Source: Polytrichum commune (Eukaryota > Streptophyta > Polytrichopsida > Polytrichales > Polytrichaceae). Taken from it: DNA of 64,000 nucleotides. A program made the translations under genes and the position numbers. The notes below the pieces were generated by a model. It made no database searches. It saw only the letters and a program-made list of their open reading frames with translations, and was not told where the DNA came from. The stretch is from assembly GCA_950295325.1 (NCBI GenBank), contig OX485804.1, positions 61,784,533 through 61,848,532 on the forward strand, written 5' to 3'. Shown here piece by piece: positions 30,770 to 41,853 of the stretch. How positions within the stretch are numbered: the stretch's first letter is position 1; each line of letters begins with the position of its first letter.

Positions 30770-31435
30770 ACCGTTGCATTTGATATGAAGAAACAATGAC
30801 ATTAGTGTCACCTCATGACACTTGGTGTTCAAGTACACTTACTAATATATTTCTTTTGCATGCTAAAATGTAAACACATGACAATTGCCATTAGTATGCT
30901 CAATAATATCTTCCCTTTGCATACTAAAACGTACAACTATCGCCTCAAGTATCCCAATGTGCTACGCTAAATGCTATAATGTACTCCCTCCGTCCCAAAA
31001 TGATTGTCCTACCTCCCGAATTTTTTTCTGTCCCAGAACGATCATCCGGTTCATCTGCTCAACTAGAAACTTGAGGCTCGAAGTCAAATATTTTCACGCC
31101 AAACTAATATCACCAAGACGTCTTTCGACACCGCAACTTCGGGGGACATTTTGGAATAGTTGTTGTTTCCTATTTTCAGAGTCACACTCATAACTACTCA
31201 GTCAGCAGGCCTTAATCTCGCCAGAAATTGAAAACACGGACAATTAGTTTGGGACGAAGAGAGTAGCTAATCATCTCCACTTGTAAAAAGTTACCAATGT
31301 TGACGAATTAGTATCGGATTGGCAAATAGCAAACGTGACACTTTGGGACCTCTAGGCACATGTAGGTGAGGCCGTTCGCAAATAGTGAGCTTGACACTAA
31401 ACACCACAAACGGTGTACCTACTTTGCTCCTAGAT
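30770..31435 (+). mobile_element. Element family I with a Stowaway insertion
   Basis: Matches the reverse complement of 37895-38321 before and after the Stowaway: TTAGTGTCACCTCATG, ATAATATCTTCC, CATACTAAAACGTACAACTA, ATGCTACGCTAA-type words to the left, and TGTTGACGAATTAGTATCGG, AGCAAACGTGACACTTTGGG, CCTCTAGGCACA, then GACACTAAACACCACAAACG to the right. The right end uses the subtype A terminus. The left end is diverged, so its start is approximate. Confidence 0.65.
30984..31263. mobile_element. Stowaway MITE, complete
   Basis: Left end CTCCCTCCGTCCCAAAATGA, right end inverted CTCTCTTCGTCCCAAACTAA, TA on both sides (30982-30983 and 31264-31265), 280 bp. CTCCCTCCGTCCC with TA is the standard Stowaway signature, a Tc1/mariner-driven family of flowering plants. 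The uninterrupted relative at 37895-38321 shows the empty site, with only one TA. Confidence 0.93.
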
Positions 31436-32040
31436 TTGAGTAGGTGAATTCCTACATTCTCCAGGTTCAAGGTGTGTGTTTAGTAGCACTGAGAGTCACC
31501 TGGATTCGGTGAAGTTTCTTCTTGCTCATGTGACGACCTCATGCAATGTGGTGGCCCCATAGCCTGAAACCAAATCTTTGAATTGACTTCCGACTGCCTC
31601 AAATTTATATATGCATCTCCCGTCTTCGTTCTGTCTCCTTGTAAAAGGTTCCACCTAATAAATAACCTTCAGTTTAGTAACCAACAACATGCATACGTGG
31701 ACACCAGTCAGCAGCACCACCACTAATTAAGTTACCCGGCTCTCAATCAACGGCCTTTTGGTTCCCTTCCCGTAAGTTAAGTACCGGAGGGAGTCAACGG
31801 GTAAGTAAGCCGTGGATACAAGACATGCACTTAAGTTAGGAGACTATGAATGTATGTGGCTAGTGAGCGAGAAGGGCCCTACCACGTGGTGGGCGCTAGA
31901 AAGAAATGAAAAGGAAATCGGAACATCGGTGTTTCACCGACGTCAATATGTGTTGATCCCATTAGCCTTATCTTGTTCAAGATTTCTTTTTAATGCTCCG
32001 GGATAGGATGTAGTGCTTACCTTTAAAATTGGAGGGTTTG
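31436..32040. other. No gene seen
   Basis: A 64-codon frame at 31812-32006 has no recognisable motif. Nothing else stands out. Confidence 0.4.
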
Positions 32041-32112
32041 ACCAAAACGTCAAGGAAGGAAGGAAGGGAAGGGGGGGGGGGGGGGGAGGGAGGGAGGAAG
32101 GAAGGAAGGAGG
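32041..32112. repeat. GGAA/G-run purine tract
   Basis: AAGG and GGGA repeats around a 16-base G run (32071-32086). All-purine on one strand, so it may form unusual DNA structures and is prone to length change. Confidence 0.85.
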
Positions 32113-32879
32113 CGTGGAATCACAAAAGAAACTAGGGTTGATATTGGGTGCATGTGAAGGGTAAATGGACATGCATTTGAAAATGGGGTTTGATTCGGTA
32201 TGCCAAGATTGAAGAATCATGACCTTGATATGTGCATGAACTTGGGGAGCTTGGTCACAAGATTGGTCTCCTCTCTTTCTGGATATAAATTCTGACATTT
32301 TTTCATAAAGAGAAGGGAAGAAGCGGACCAATCACTTGGAACCAAGCCTCCCAATGTTAGGCACATGTGACAACCACAATTCCTTTACCTTGGCCCACCG
32401 TACTACGTTTTCGAATGTGCGTGAGTCCCGCTCACCTCACCCCTCTTTTGTTGACTAGAGATTGAATTGAGCCAACTTGTTCTCTCTCCATACTGCTTTT
32501 ATACCATCACTAGGCTTTCGTTGTTTTACTTGGAATATAGTTTTCCTCCGGGTTTTTTTAGAAATATGGTTTGATGGGGTTTGGATTGTGAATCGGTAAA
32601 TAGAGAAATGGAGTTAGCTCATGTGCAACTAGCACAAGCACTTCCCTTCCCATCATTCATAAAATGGAAATGCGAGAAACTATATATAGCTTAGAAAACC
32701 ATTTTTAAATACGATTTTAGACCATAATTGTATTTAAAGATCCTAAATTAGTCCAACAAACTTAGTCAAATTAATGGGGAATGAATAAGGTACATAGGGG
32801 GTTCATAAACCGTCACTTTGAGCAATGAATGCATATAATATTGATAAATTAATATACATGTTTCTCTTTAGTCATTGAA
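32113..32879. other. No gene seen
   Basis: The 93-codon minus frame here runs through the purine tract and is not a gene. The piece at 32385-32450 (ATTCCTTTACCTTGGCCCAC region) resembles 63515-63585, a minor dispersed repeat. Confidence 0.4.
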
Positions 32880-33300
32880 AGGGGATTCCGATGCACCAAA
32901 GACGCCTTGATTTACATTATGTACCCAAAAGTTATAAGAGATTAAAGTTTTATCAATAGATGACACAAAAACCAACACAAGGATCCTAGTGGTAGGATGT
33001 TTCGGACATTCTCAAAACCAATATGGACTAGGTAGCCCCTTCAGACCATGAGACCCAAGGGAATTATCAAACATAATTATTTGAGTGCCATTTTCTCTAA
33101 GCCCTCTGATCATGGAGATCCAAGGCTTAGATTTAGGGCTACGGAGGACAAGGGTGATGTTCTAGGGAAGTCATCCTCTTCCCCAATTTTGGAATGCGGC
33201 CTCATCTGTCAAAAAGTGATGTGCTTACAGTGCGTGACTTTAAAGTGTTAGTTCTAGCTGGGGTGTTGGTTTTAGCACCCTCTACCTTACACTACAATAC
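32880..33300 (+). repeat. Dispersed repeat H, copy 2
   Basis: Shares with 10190-10450 the blocks GGATTCCGATGCACC, TTACATTATGTACCCAAAAG, ACCAACACAAGGATCCTAGT, ACATTCTCAAAACCAATATG, and near 33240-33290 AGTGTTAG...GGGGTGTTGGTTTTAGCACC and CTCTACCTTACA. A piece of about 180 bases between the last two blocks has no match in copy 1. Confidence 0.45.
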
Positions 33301-34134
33301 ATACTTACATAGAGTCACCTTTTAATACACTTGGATGGATGAGGGGCGTTCTTTTATCCAACCATTTTTGAGCTTGGACCAAACGGAATGTTTTTGTTTG
33401 ATAAAGTGAGTATATAATGATTACAAATTGGTTTGGAATGAATGCGGGCCACACTAACAATGGATCTTTCACATAAATGTTTTGGCCCCATGCTAAATAT
33501 GCTTTCATCATAGTAGTGTGAAATTCAACACTTTGCCATTTAAGTGAATCATGGTCGTTTTGATTATCGTCTGAGAGAAAAGGGCACCATGGCCAATGAA
33601 GGCCCAAGTGTTTCGATGAGGGAGGAAGGCATGTTCCCTCCCCTCACGATAGACAACGTCAAAAGGCATTGAGCCCTTACTTGTAATGAGGGAGAGCGGG
33701 CAGCCGGATAGGGTCACATGCAAGCATCCCCGATGTAAGCATGACATGGCACGAGAAAGTGTGTGGGTTACCTCCATCTTTCCCTTCTCCTTTGAGGGAA
33801 GGGGGGAAAGGGAGAAAGTGGGCAAAGTAAAAGAGCCCATAAAAGCCCATCGCACAAACCCTTTTCCTTCCTTTGGTCACATTTAGAACCGGGTTAAGCA
33901 CCACACCAATGATGTATGGGGTCCTATCCTTGACATGTCCAACTCCACTTACAACTTTGGACATAGATAGGATCAGGCATTCATTCATCTAGTTAGCAAT
34001 TGTAAAATCATTCAGGTTATCATTTCAAGTATTTGAATTGGAGTCAGGATGCAAACGATCAGAAGAGATTGAATCAAAAGAAAAAGGAAAGAGATCTCTT
34101 ACATCGATCCCATAGCATGCTCTTCAAACTGGCT
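33301..34134. other. No gene seen
   Basis: Frames of 66-115 codons overlap on both strands (33305-33988) in several phases without motifs and include a purine/pyrimidine-rich mirror near 33770-33815. Not supported as genes. Confidence 0.4.
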
Positions 34135-34250
34135 TTCATTATTGAACCTAGATCGATGCCTATATTTTAAACACATAATCCAATCTCATCGAAACACGTG
34201 TCATTTTGGTGTTTGTTCTTAACCACAAGCCTTGTTCACATGTCATATGT
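34135..34250 (-). repeat. Dispersed repeat E, minus fragment
   Basis: Aligns on the minus strand with 18540-18620 and with 53676-53820 (TGAACCTAG, AATCCAATCTC, GGTGTTTGTTCTTAACCACA). Confidence 0.4.
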
Positions 34251-34597
34251 GTCCAAAGTGGAGGAGCAACCCATGTGAGGCCCACATCCCTTTAGAATAG
34301 GCCCAAACAAACCCCAACGGTCATCGCCCATGACCAAGAATCACTTGCCTAAGGTAGAGCCCAGTCCACAGACGCAAAGAGGGAGGTCGGGTCGAAGGCT
34401 GGGGGTCTTAAACCTAGGCCCGCGTCCAGTCTTTCCTTTTGACTTGCCCCCCTTCTTCTACTTCTTCTTCTTCGGGCTGACCCCGCCGCACCCAAAGACT
34501 CGTGATGATGATGATGAGTCCTGACCCAACATTCACACATCAGCCTCTTCTTCACACGACACCCATCACCCCGATTGCTATCCGGAGCCCGAACACC
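34251..34597. other. No gene seen; GC-richer piece
   Basis: Short GC-richer stretch with CTTCTTC and GATGATG triplet runs near 34450-34520. Frames on both strands reflect these triplets. Confidence 0.4.
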
Positions 34598-34990
34598 CTA
34601 TGTGAACTTTCCATTAGTAGGAATTGAACTCTTGAGCTAGGAGGCGCTATTGCGATGCGTAACTCCAAATAGTAGTAACTCACACTAATTGGGATAACAC
34701 AATGTAGTAGATAAACATGGTTCCAAACGATCTGTGTTGTTAAAAACTAACACACCCAATCTGAACCCCTCGTAGACAGATCGTTTTACAAAACATTTGT
34801 TGGGAATTGTGTCGCCTGGGAGGGAATCGTCGCATACAAACGTACGTTTCATTCACCTTATGTAGAAACCTTGGAGTAACAACATGTGATCCAGAGGTTT
34901 CTTTTCTTAGTTGATTCGACATTGGAATCACACTAGTCATCCCAATTAGCGTGTGTAATACTAAATCATGGAACACGCATTATTTTTCCA
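34598..34990 (+). mobile_element. Two half-copies of palindromic MITE subtype B
   Basis: At 34598-34710 a right half: GGAATTGAACTC, GCGATGCGTAACTCCAAATA, CACTAATTGGGAT and a terminal GTAGTAG. At 34928-34990 a left half: CACTAGTCATCCCAATTAGC, GTGTGTAATACTA. A further end-only piece (GTTGGGATAATCGACGTAGT) lies at 35321-35340. Confidence 0.5.
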
Positions 34991-37437
34991 AGTCTCAAAT
35001 ACAAGGAGGGTTGGAATTTTGTACCGCGTGATCTACTAAATTCATGAACACATGCACATTCACCATACATTTCAAAAACATTCATGCGTGCTCTAAGGTG
35101 CTTGTACAAAAATTTAAAAATAAACATTATATGCAAACACACGCTTGTTAGTGGACACTGCCAACATGAATAGTGTTGCTATGAACAATATGTTTCCAAT
35201 GAATAATGCCGGGATGAAGAATGCCTTCTAGATCTTTTGGTAACAGTGATTTTCATAGCGTAATAAACACAATTTCACCTCCACTAATTTCCCACACCCA
35301 GTGTGAGCCTCCCTCGCTAGTTGGGATAATCGACGTAGTTTCAAAGACCCCGAATTAGTGCAGTCCTTTGCATCGGATTATTTGAGACGACGCGGCAACA
35401 AATGTATAGGACGGGATGAGAGGCAACTCACTCTCGTGTATGCTACTTCTCTCCCACCCTCCGGCCACCAACAGCTCCCTTTTAAATATCTACCAAGCCA
35501 TCTATTCACCAAGAAAGGGGGGCTTTAAAGTTGGTAGAGGTGGCAACAGGTAGGTGTCAGCTCGAATTTATACAGCACCTGGTGGAGGAGAAGAAACTTT
35601 GTCTCCTCCATAACTTGGCCATCGAGATGGGGGGGGGGGGGGGGGTATGATGACTGCAAAATGATGGGGTTTATCTTACACCCCTGGGGGGGCAACCTAA
35701 CTAACTAAATTACAAAATTGGGCCCTCGGGCGAGACTTGAATTGCTCCGACCAGCCAAACTTTACTCCCCCTTATTACCCTCATAATCATGAAGCTAGTT
35801 ACCCCGACGTATGAACTCTTGTCTTACTGGCAACAACCCCCCCCCCCCCCCCCGCGGGCACGGGTGGCGAACCACATGAACCGGTTACATTTTCATAACC
35901 AAACTTTGTGTTGCATTAGCAAACCTAGAATAGAGGCACCACACACACCGGATGGTTGTTCCATCATGGTAAGGATAACTCTATTGTGTAAAGTGCTTTA
36001 GTGTGGCATTACAAATGACGTGCCCTGCTCATTAGAGTGGCCTCCATGGTAGTGAACAATAGGTAGTGTGGGCACACTAAGTATAAGTGGCGGTAACACA
36101 TTGCGGTCCCCGGGAACCAACCGCTCCCCTCCAAACTCACTTTCTCTTAAGCGGCCATCATCTCATCCTGACAAGCTGCTATATCATTGGTGATCACCTC
36201 CCCCCCAACATGGGTAAGAAGAAACCATATGCATACTTCTCATTCACCCAACATAAAAACCTTGAAATAGGAATAATGAACATTGTTGGGGGGGGGGGAG
36301 AGATTTTCAATCAAAAAAGCTAGTTTGACACCTCACATTCTTTTGAAATGACCCCAAATTAATGTGATCGAAGTCATTTGAAATAAATCCCATCCACAAA
36401 TCGACGGGGAGCCAATTTTCATGTCAGAGGTCCCGAACATGAAGCGGTGGTGGATGATTAAGCGGCAACCCCACATGCAATTTGACCATGATAATAACCA
36501 CAACAACAACAACAACAACAACAACAGCAACAATAATAATAAGGGTAGAGTGGCAGCCGCATCATGAAACGCAGTGGTGGAGTAAAGTGGTTTCCGGGTA
36601 GGAAGGGGCAGCTGCATGCGGGGCTAAAGGGCGGGCATCATGACCCCCCTCCCTCCCTCCCTCCTGCCTGTAACCACAGTACACTAACACACGGTCTTCA
36701 GCGTCACTTACTCTTTGGATTTTGCACACTGCTATTCCTCCCTCTACTATCCATCCACACAATGGTTTCACCACGTAAAGTCGCCAATGTTCTCTACTGT
36801 CCAAACCACCACGTCAGCGGAAGAACGCTATATATACATACAGTGAAATAGACATTTCTTAACTACTTTCAATGACTTTTCAAAAGCATTGCATAATTGC
36901 ATAGAGTAAGTGTGGCACTAAAACACCATGATGAGTGTAGCCCCCCCCCCCCGAGCTGTTACTATTATACGTATTCCCCCAGGCGTAAGAAAGGTAAAGG
37001 TAACTTATTTGCAGAAGGGGTGTAGTGGTGCTGCAGCAGCAGCAGGTACCACTTTTGGGTACATCACCTACTGATTGAGACGGGCCTCATTATTTGCGGT
37101 CCAGCGGAAAAGGGCCGGAAGGGGAGGGGGGTTACTTACCGGGCAAGGGAGGGGGGTTTAGTAACCGCTCGAAAGGTAGGTGGGTGGGTGGGTGGGTAGG
37201 TAGATAGGTGTGAAAATATACGACCTCTTCTAGAAGTTACTGTTCTCAAGTACCTACCCGGTAGAAGGGGAGGGGAGGGGAGGAGCCACAGAAAAAACGT
37301 TGGGAGTTAGGGTATAAATAGGGTGTCAGAGGGGTATAAATTCCGCCATAACTTTCATATTTCCTCTTTCCAGGAGCTTACAAACATGTCCTCCGGACCC
37401 CGGTTCTGTTGAAAACTTCAGCCCCGCTTCTTAAGTA
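34991..37437. other. No gene seen; many homopolymer and triplet runs
   Basis: The stretch holds G runs at 35629-35645 and 36288-36298, C runs at 35837-35853 and about 36943-36952, a CAA run at 36499-36533, a CCCT run at about 36645-36665 and a GGGT run at 37180-37197. A piece at 36215-36260 matches the left end of MITE family F. Short frames on both strands pass through these repeats. No exon is supported. Confidence 0.45.
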
Positions 37438-37641
37438 CAGTACACTAGTAGTGTCTCCTGCTCGTTGGAGTTACGAAATGCTATGATTATTGGCTATGGA
37501 TCGTTGTCTTTTACCAACCAAGGCCGAATTGGTTGTATGACCGTTGTAGGCGATTAACTTCTTTTACTTGGTCAAACCTTATAGCATTGGTGTAACTCCG
37601 AGTAGGAAGTCACACTAAATACCATAAATGGTGTTAGTAGT
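37438..37641 (+). mobile_element. Palindromic MITE, subtype A
   Basis: Left: TACACTAGTAGTGTCTCCTG, GTTGGAGTTACGAAATGCTA. Middle: ACCAAGGCCGAATTGGTTG. Right: TAGCATTGGTGTAACTCCGA, AGTCACACTAAATACCATAA, ATGGTGTTAGTAG. Standard A layout, moderately diverged. Confidence 0.7.
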
Positions 37642-37650
37642 ATCAAGTGG

Positions 37651-37672
37651 GAGGAGGAGGAGGAGGAGGAGT
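37651..37672. repeat. GGA triplet run between two MITEs
   Basis: A short GGA run separates the subtype A copies at 37438-37641 and 37673-37894. Confidence 0.8.
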
Positions 37673-37894
37673 GTTTAGTGTCACTTACTATTTGGAGTGT
37701 CGTTGTGCTATAACTTCTTCTTCTTCTTTTCCTATGGATCGCAATTTTTATCAACAAAGGTGAAATTGGTTGTTTGAACATTCAATAAAATCCACATCTT
37801 TACTTGGTATAATGTTGCATTAACAATATAATGTTACAGCAGCGCATAATCCCGGATAGTAAGTGACACGAAATACCATGAACAATGTAGTAGT
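37673..37894 (+). mobile_element. Palindromic MITE, subtype A
   Basis: Left GTTTAGTGTCACTTACTATT, TGGAGTGTCGTTGTGCTATA. Middle GTGAAATTGGTTGTTTGAAC, CTTTACTTGGTATAATGTTG. Right AATGTTACAGCAGCGCATAA, GTAAGTGACACGAAATACCA, ending GTAGTAG. It directly abuts family I at 37895. Confidence 0.75.
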
Positions 37895-38321
37895 GCACGT
37901 TGTTTATGGTATTTAGTGTCATGTACGTTGTTTGTAAAGGGCTTAAACTGTGTGCCTAGAGTCTCAACATGTCACGTCCGCTCTTTGCCGATACGATATT
38001 ATTCGTCAACATAAGTGACTTTTTAAAGTGAAAACTATCTACATTATGACATTTAGCGTAGCATATTGGTATACGTGAGATGATAGTTGTGTGTTTTAGT
38101 ATGCACATGGAAGATATTATCGAGGAGATTGATGACACCCATCACGTGTTCACATTTTAGGTGTGCAAGAGAAAGACGTACGCAAGCGCACTTAAACGCC
38201 AAGTGCCATGAGGTGACACTAATGGTGAAGTTGTTGGTCATTAGTGCAACCCAGCATACGCTTCAAAATAGGGTAAAGTGACAATATTACACATGTGACA
38301 CTAAATACCATAAACGGCGTA
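37895..38321 (-). mobile_element. Element family I, uninterrupted copy
   Basis: The ends are TGTTTATGGTATTTAGTGTC at about 37908 and, inverted, the same sequence from GACACTAAATACCATAAACG at 38300. This is the terminus of the small subtype A MITEs on a longer interior. It is the empty-site relative of 30770-31435. Frames at 37956-38281 overlap on both strands and lie within the element. Confidence 0.7.
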
Positions 38322-38894
38322 GGACCTGCTAGCTTGCTGCCCGGCCTTGGCCTCAGCCCTTTTGACTTTGCCGCCCGAATAGGACCCCTTCTGTCCGCAT
38401 CATTTTCGGTGGGTGGGTGGGTGGGTGGGTGGGTGTGGGCGGGTTGTTTTATTATGCGACAACTTAACTTCGGTTCTTCTTGAGTCTTTTTTGAAGATTA
38501 ATACCTTTCTCACAAGGAAAGACAAGAAAGAAAAAGCATCTTGTCCCTGGGAGGGTTGGGGAGAACCAACCCGTACACTGGTTTCTTGGAGGCAAGGATT
38601 TAGGCATCCAACAAGGAACGAGTGTATGGGTTGGTTCGCCCAAATATCCTGGGAGGACCTCAACCGGTTTGGTTTCCTAACGCCAACCGAGGGCTAAGAG
38701 TAAAAAACTGACCCCTCCTGCCCCCTCACCTTTGGTTGTTGATTCATCCCACTTTAAGTTCGCTATACCTGATTTGGGGTATATGGTCCAAGTTTAGGAG
38801 TTGTTTTAGCTTAAAATTGTACTCCCCCGGTTCTACAGTAGTAGCCATTGCTTTCACCCTCTCTTATCCCAGCTCGCCCTCCCCTCTTGGTGGG
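38322..38894. other. No gene seen; GGGT run
   Basis: A GGGT run at 38409-38435. Frames of 87 and 94 codons overlap on opposite strands around the run and show no motif. TACTCCCCCGGTTC at 38820 looks like a Stowaway-type end, but no partner end was found. Confidence 0.4.
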
Positions 38895-39340
38895 TTTAAA
38901 CTATAAATAAATAAAATTGTGTGGCAATAAAATTGATGTGACATGATAACTAGAGTGGTCTTTGTGAGTTTTCATGTAGGGAGAGAGAGGGAAATATCAC
39001 GTACGAGCGTGCCTCTCATCCATCCAACATTAAAAACTTGTCTCCCTAATAAGTGCCTGACTAATTCGTCTCACATGACGTGGACTAGAGTAGACTAATT
39101 TAGAGTCTTTGGAACTAATTCATGTGTCAATAAACTTAAAATAATATTCACCCTACTTGCATACTATTTCGTAACTTTATGTTGGTTAAATGAGAGGTGC
39201 ACATGTATGCGATAATTCATGTCATGTAGTAGCACATGTCAAATGCCCTCTCCTCTAGTTGTTACCCATTGATTGCAAGAAAATTGTGGTGAGTCCATAA
39301 ATAGTGTGGTCCTCACTAAATCAAATGTATAGTGTAGTAG
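38895..39340 (+). mobile_element. Element family J with a family F MITE inside
   Basis: It matches 44905-45101 on both sides of the insertion: ACTAGAGTGGTCTTTGTGAG to the left, and ATGTAGTAGCAC, ACCCATTGATTGCAA, GTCCTCACTAAATCAAATGT and AGTGTAGTAG to the right. The left end is diverged. Confidence 0.6.
38980..39221 (+). mobile_element. MITE family F with 8-bp flanking repeat
   Basis: Perfect TCATGTAG on both sides (38972-38979 and 39222-39229). Ends: GGAGAGAGAGGGAAATATCA, then GAGCGTGCCTCTCATCCATC, and inverted GAATTATCGCATACATGTGC, then CTCTCATTTAACC. An 8-bp duplication suggests hAT or Mutator-type mobilisation. The family J copy at 44905-45101 is the uninterrupted relative. Confidence 0.75.
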
Positions 39341-39660
39341 TTTACACCATGCTCGACCATGGATATGTTGTTAAAACAAGGGAAGCCTCTTATGTTGATC
39401 CGGAGCAACCACACCAATATCACCTATTGATGTGAACTATCATATGGAGTTTCAGGTTACTATAATTATTTTTCTGAGAGTGCCATTATTTGCCAAGTAA
39501 GTTATATCAAGTGCATACTAGCCTTTAATGGTTTACAGCCGGACAATTTTATGATCATTATAAAGCTATAAGAACGTGTAACTACAAATGGCTCCAAATG
39601 GTAACCCACACGAGTAGATTGTACTAGTGTAAATTCGTAGTTATTCCATGTGCAACAAGT
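39341..39660 (+). mobile_element. Diverged relative of the B-group palindromic MITE
   Basis: At about 39430-39640, words in B-group order: CACACCAATATCACCTATTG, ATATGGAGTTTCAGGTTACT, TTGCCAAGTAAGTTATATCA, TATAAAGCTATAAGAACGTG, TAACTACAAATGG and AACCCACACGAGTAG. Closest in style to 19253-19430. Low identity. Confidence 0.4.
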
Positions 39661-39662
39661 GG

Positions 39663-39663
<1 letters not shown>

Positions 39664-39692
<29 letters not shown>
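39664..39692. repeat. ATT triplet run
   Basis: About nine TTA/ATT triplets in a row. Confidence 0.9.
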
Positions 39693-39693
<1 letters not shown>

Positions 39694-39696
39694 GAG

Positions 39697-40720
39697 GAGA
39701 CCATCATGCAAGACAATTTGTGATCGGAGGACCATTTACACCAATTTTGGAGCGGCATGTGAGTGGATGCCGAGTATCAATAATCAACATCAATAGTGGT
39801 ATCAAAATCCCTACTCAACTAGTATCAAAATTGTAACACCAATGAAATATTTATACTTGGTGGGTATCTCAATGTGAGAAAGTCTATTATGTACCCGAAT
39901 TATTGTTTGGGTCAGTATCATTCTAAACCATTTTGGTACCATGATGATTTTACCTAGTTATGAAGATTCTTTCACGGTATATAGACCCAAATGATAATCA
40001 TAAACAAAATATCCCGAAATACATACCCTACTAAGTTTCTTTCAAAATTTGAGAATTTAGTTATTGGGGAGCCTTGAATCTTTCTTTCAATCAGATCATG
40101 AAGTTGACATTAGTCTCTATCTCATGGAGGCTACCACACTCCACCACTCTAGGGATTAGTTGTTTTGAAACCATTATGATAAATGTGGAGTCCTCCTTAT
40201 AGATACTTGAGTGGTATCAAAGAAAGACAATACCAGCCCAACACTAGTAGACACCACCTACCATGTGGACATAAGTTAGATGTACTTGTAGGTTTACAAC
40301 TACTAGAGTGAAGGTACAAAATGTAAACACTATTCACAATATAAAATGCCTCATGTGTTTGGCCTAGTATGCACAACATTACTCCATTGATGAGTTGTGT
40401 ACATGGGCCCAACAATAGATTCAAGATTAAAGACTCCAAGTGTTGGAATCCCCTACTTCATATTGAATTTGAAGTCAAGACAACTGAATACATTTCATTA
40501 GCTGAGTAATCTTATGCGAGATCAACTAGAATATGGAAACATATGTATTTAGATGGCAACGAATGAGTTTGGGCTTGGACACAACTGCTTTAAAATATTT
40601 GTGATATTTGTGTCTTCCTTTTGATTCAACAAATGTTCACATCTCTCGGATGTTTTTTTAAAGAGCTAAATTAAGTTGAAGATATTGGCCCCAATGCAAT
40701 TTTGAAGAGAAATCTAAAAG
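39697..40720. other. No gene seen
   Basis: AT-rich. The 80-codon minus frame at 40197-40439 has no motif. Confidence 0.4.
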
Positions 40721-40944
40721 TACGCCAAAAATGGTAATTAGTGTCACTTACTATTTGGAGTTACATGGTGCTATAACTTTTTATTATGGGTCTTATTTTT
40801 ATCAACAAAGGTCAAATTGGTTGTTTGGACACTATAGAACATTAACATTTTACTTGGTAAAAAAATTATAGTAAAAATAAAATGTTATAAAAATGTGTGA
40901 TTTCGAATAGTAAGTGACAATAAATACCATAAACAGGGCAGTAG
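40721..40944 (+). mobile_element. Palindromic MITE, subtype A
   Basis: Left GGTAATTAGTGTCACTTACT, ATTTGGAGTTACATGGTGCT. Middle ATCAACAAAGGTCAAATTGG, TTGTTTGGACACTATAGAAC, TTTACTTGGTAA. Right AATGTTATAAAAATGTGTGA, AATAGTAAGTGACAATAAAT, ACCATAAACAGG. One of the best preserved copies. Confidence 0.8.
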
Positions 40945-41565
40945 ATTGAAACAATTTAAACCCATGCCATTGACATAGGATTAGTGTATATACAAGCATT
41001 GACACTTTTGAACTATTATTGTGTAATCCAACCTCATAACATCGTCCTACTCACGTCAACCTCACTAGATGTAATGTACTGCAATTGTATCTATTCACCT
41101 CACTCCATACAAGACATGAACTCCTATCAAGATGGAAACCCTCCCACTACTATGGGCCAGTTGTTGGTCTTAGTGTGGGCATGCTATTAGGTCTCATTTT
41201 ACACTACCCAACATATACCACCTACTAAAAGGTAAGCACCACATCTTACCATGGAAGGGACTCTTGGGCATGATAGTTTTAAGGGCTCACATCAGCAAAC
41301 AACCGATGTTCATTTTCCTTTTTCTTTTCTTATTGTTGGAGTATCATACTCATCCTGAAGTCCTTCAGTATAGTGTTCCATTTGTTCTATTACGTAAAGT
41401 AGAAATTAATACATGTGGCCCTATTGTGTTGGATGCTCAATTATATTTTCAATGTCTTTGTTTGTATGGTAAGTATTGAAATAGATGGATGTAAAAGGTT
41501 ACTATGCCCAACAATACAATACTTTCCTCCAAATTCATGGCTAATTTAATCCCATACACACTGAG
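40945..41565. other. No gene seen
   Basis: AT-rich. Frames of 68 and 71 codons without motifs. Confidence 0.4.
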
Positions 41566-41844
41566 GGGTGGGTCTAAATACCCCCATCGAGCGTGGCTCG
41601 GAGGCCAGGTTCGGTGGGGTTCATTTTTCTGGCCCTCCCCGTTTTGGTCCCTTGGGGACTTTTGTTGGTTTTTTTTTGCTAAATTTGGGTCTTGCGGCCC
41701 CAAATTACTCTAGGAAGCCCCCTATGAGATCAAGTAAGGCCCCACCCAATTAAAAAAATAGGGGGCAAGTTTTACCCCACCCCTGCCACCCCCTCCCGAA
41801 CCTGGCCTCCGAGCCACGCTCGATGGGGGTATTTAGACAGATCC
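41566..41844. mobile_element. Mutator-like MITE with near-perfect ends
   Basis: Left GGGTGGGTCTAAATACCCCC, ATCGAGCGTGGCTCGGAGGC, CAGGTTCGG. Inverted right end GGATCTGTCTAAATACCCCC, ATCGAGCGTGGCTCGGAGGC, CAGGTTCGG. Only the first bases differ. The 279-bp element is flanked by CACACTGAG and CACACCGAG (9 bp, one difference). Long inverted ends plus a 9-bp duplication fit Mutator-type elements. The frames here lie inside the repeat. Confidence 0.8.
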
Positions 41845-41853
41845 CACACCGAG

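Noticed and set aside
33305-33988. Minus-strand frames of 100, 115 and 103 codons
   Set aside because: They overlap each other in different phases, contain purine-run translation products and match nothing recognisable.
38820-38850. Second Stowaway element (TACTCCCCCGGTTC)
   Set aside because: Only one end is visible; no inverted partner followed by TA was found within a suitable distance.
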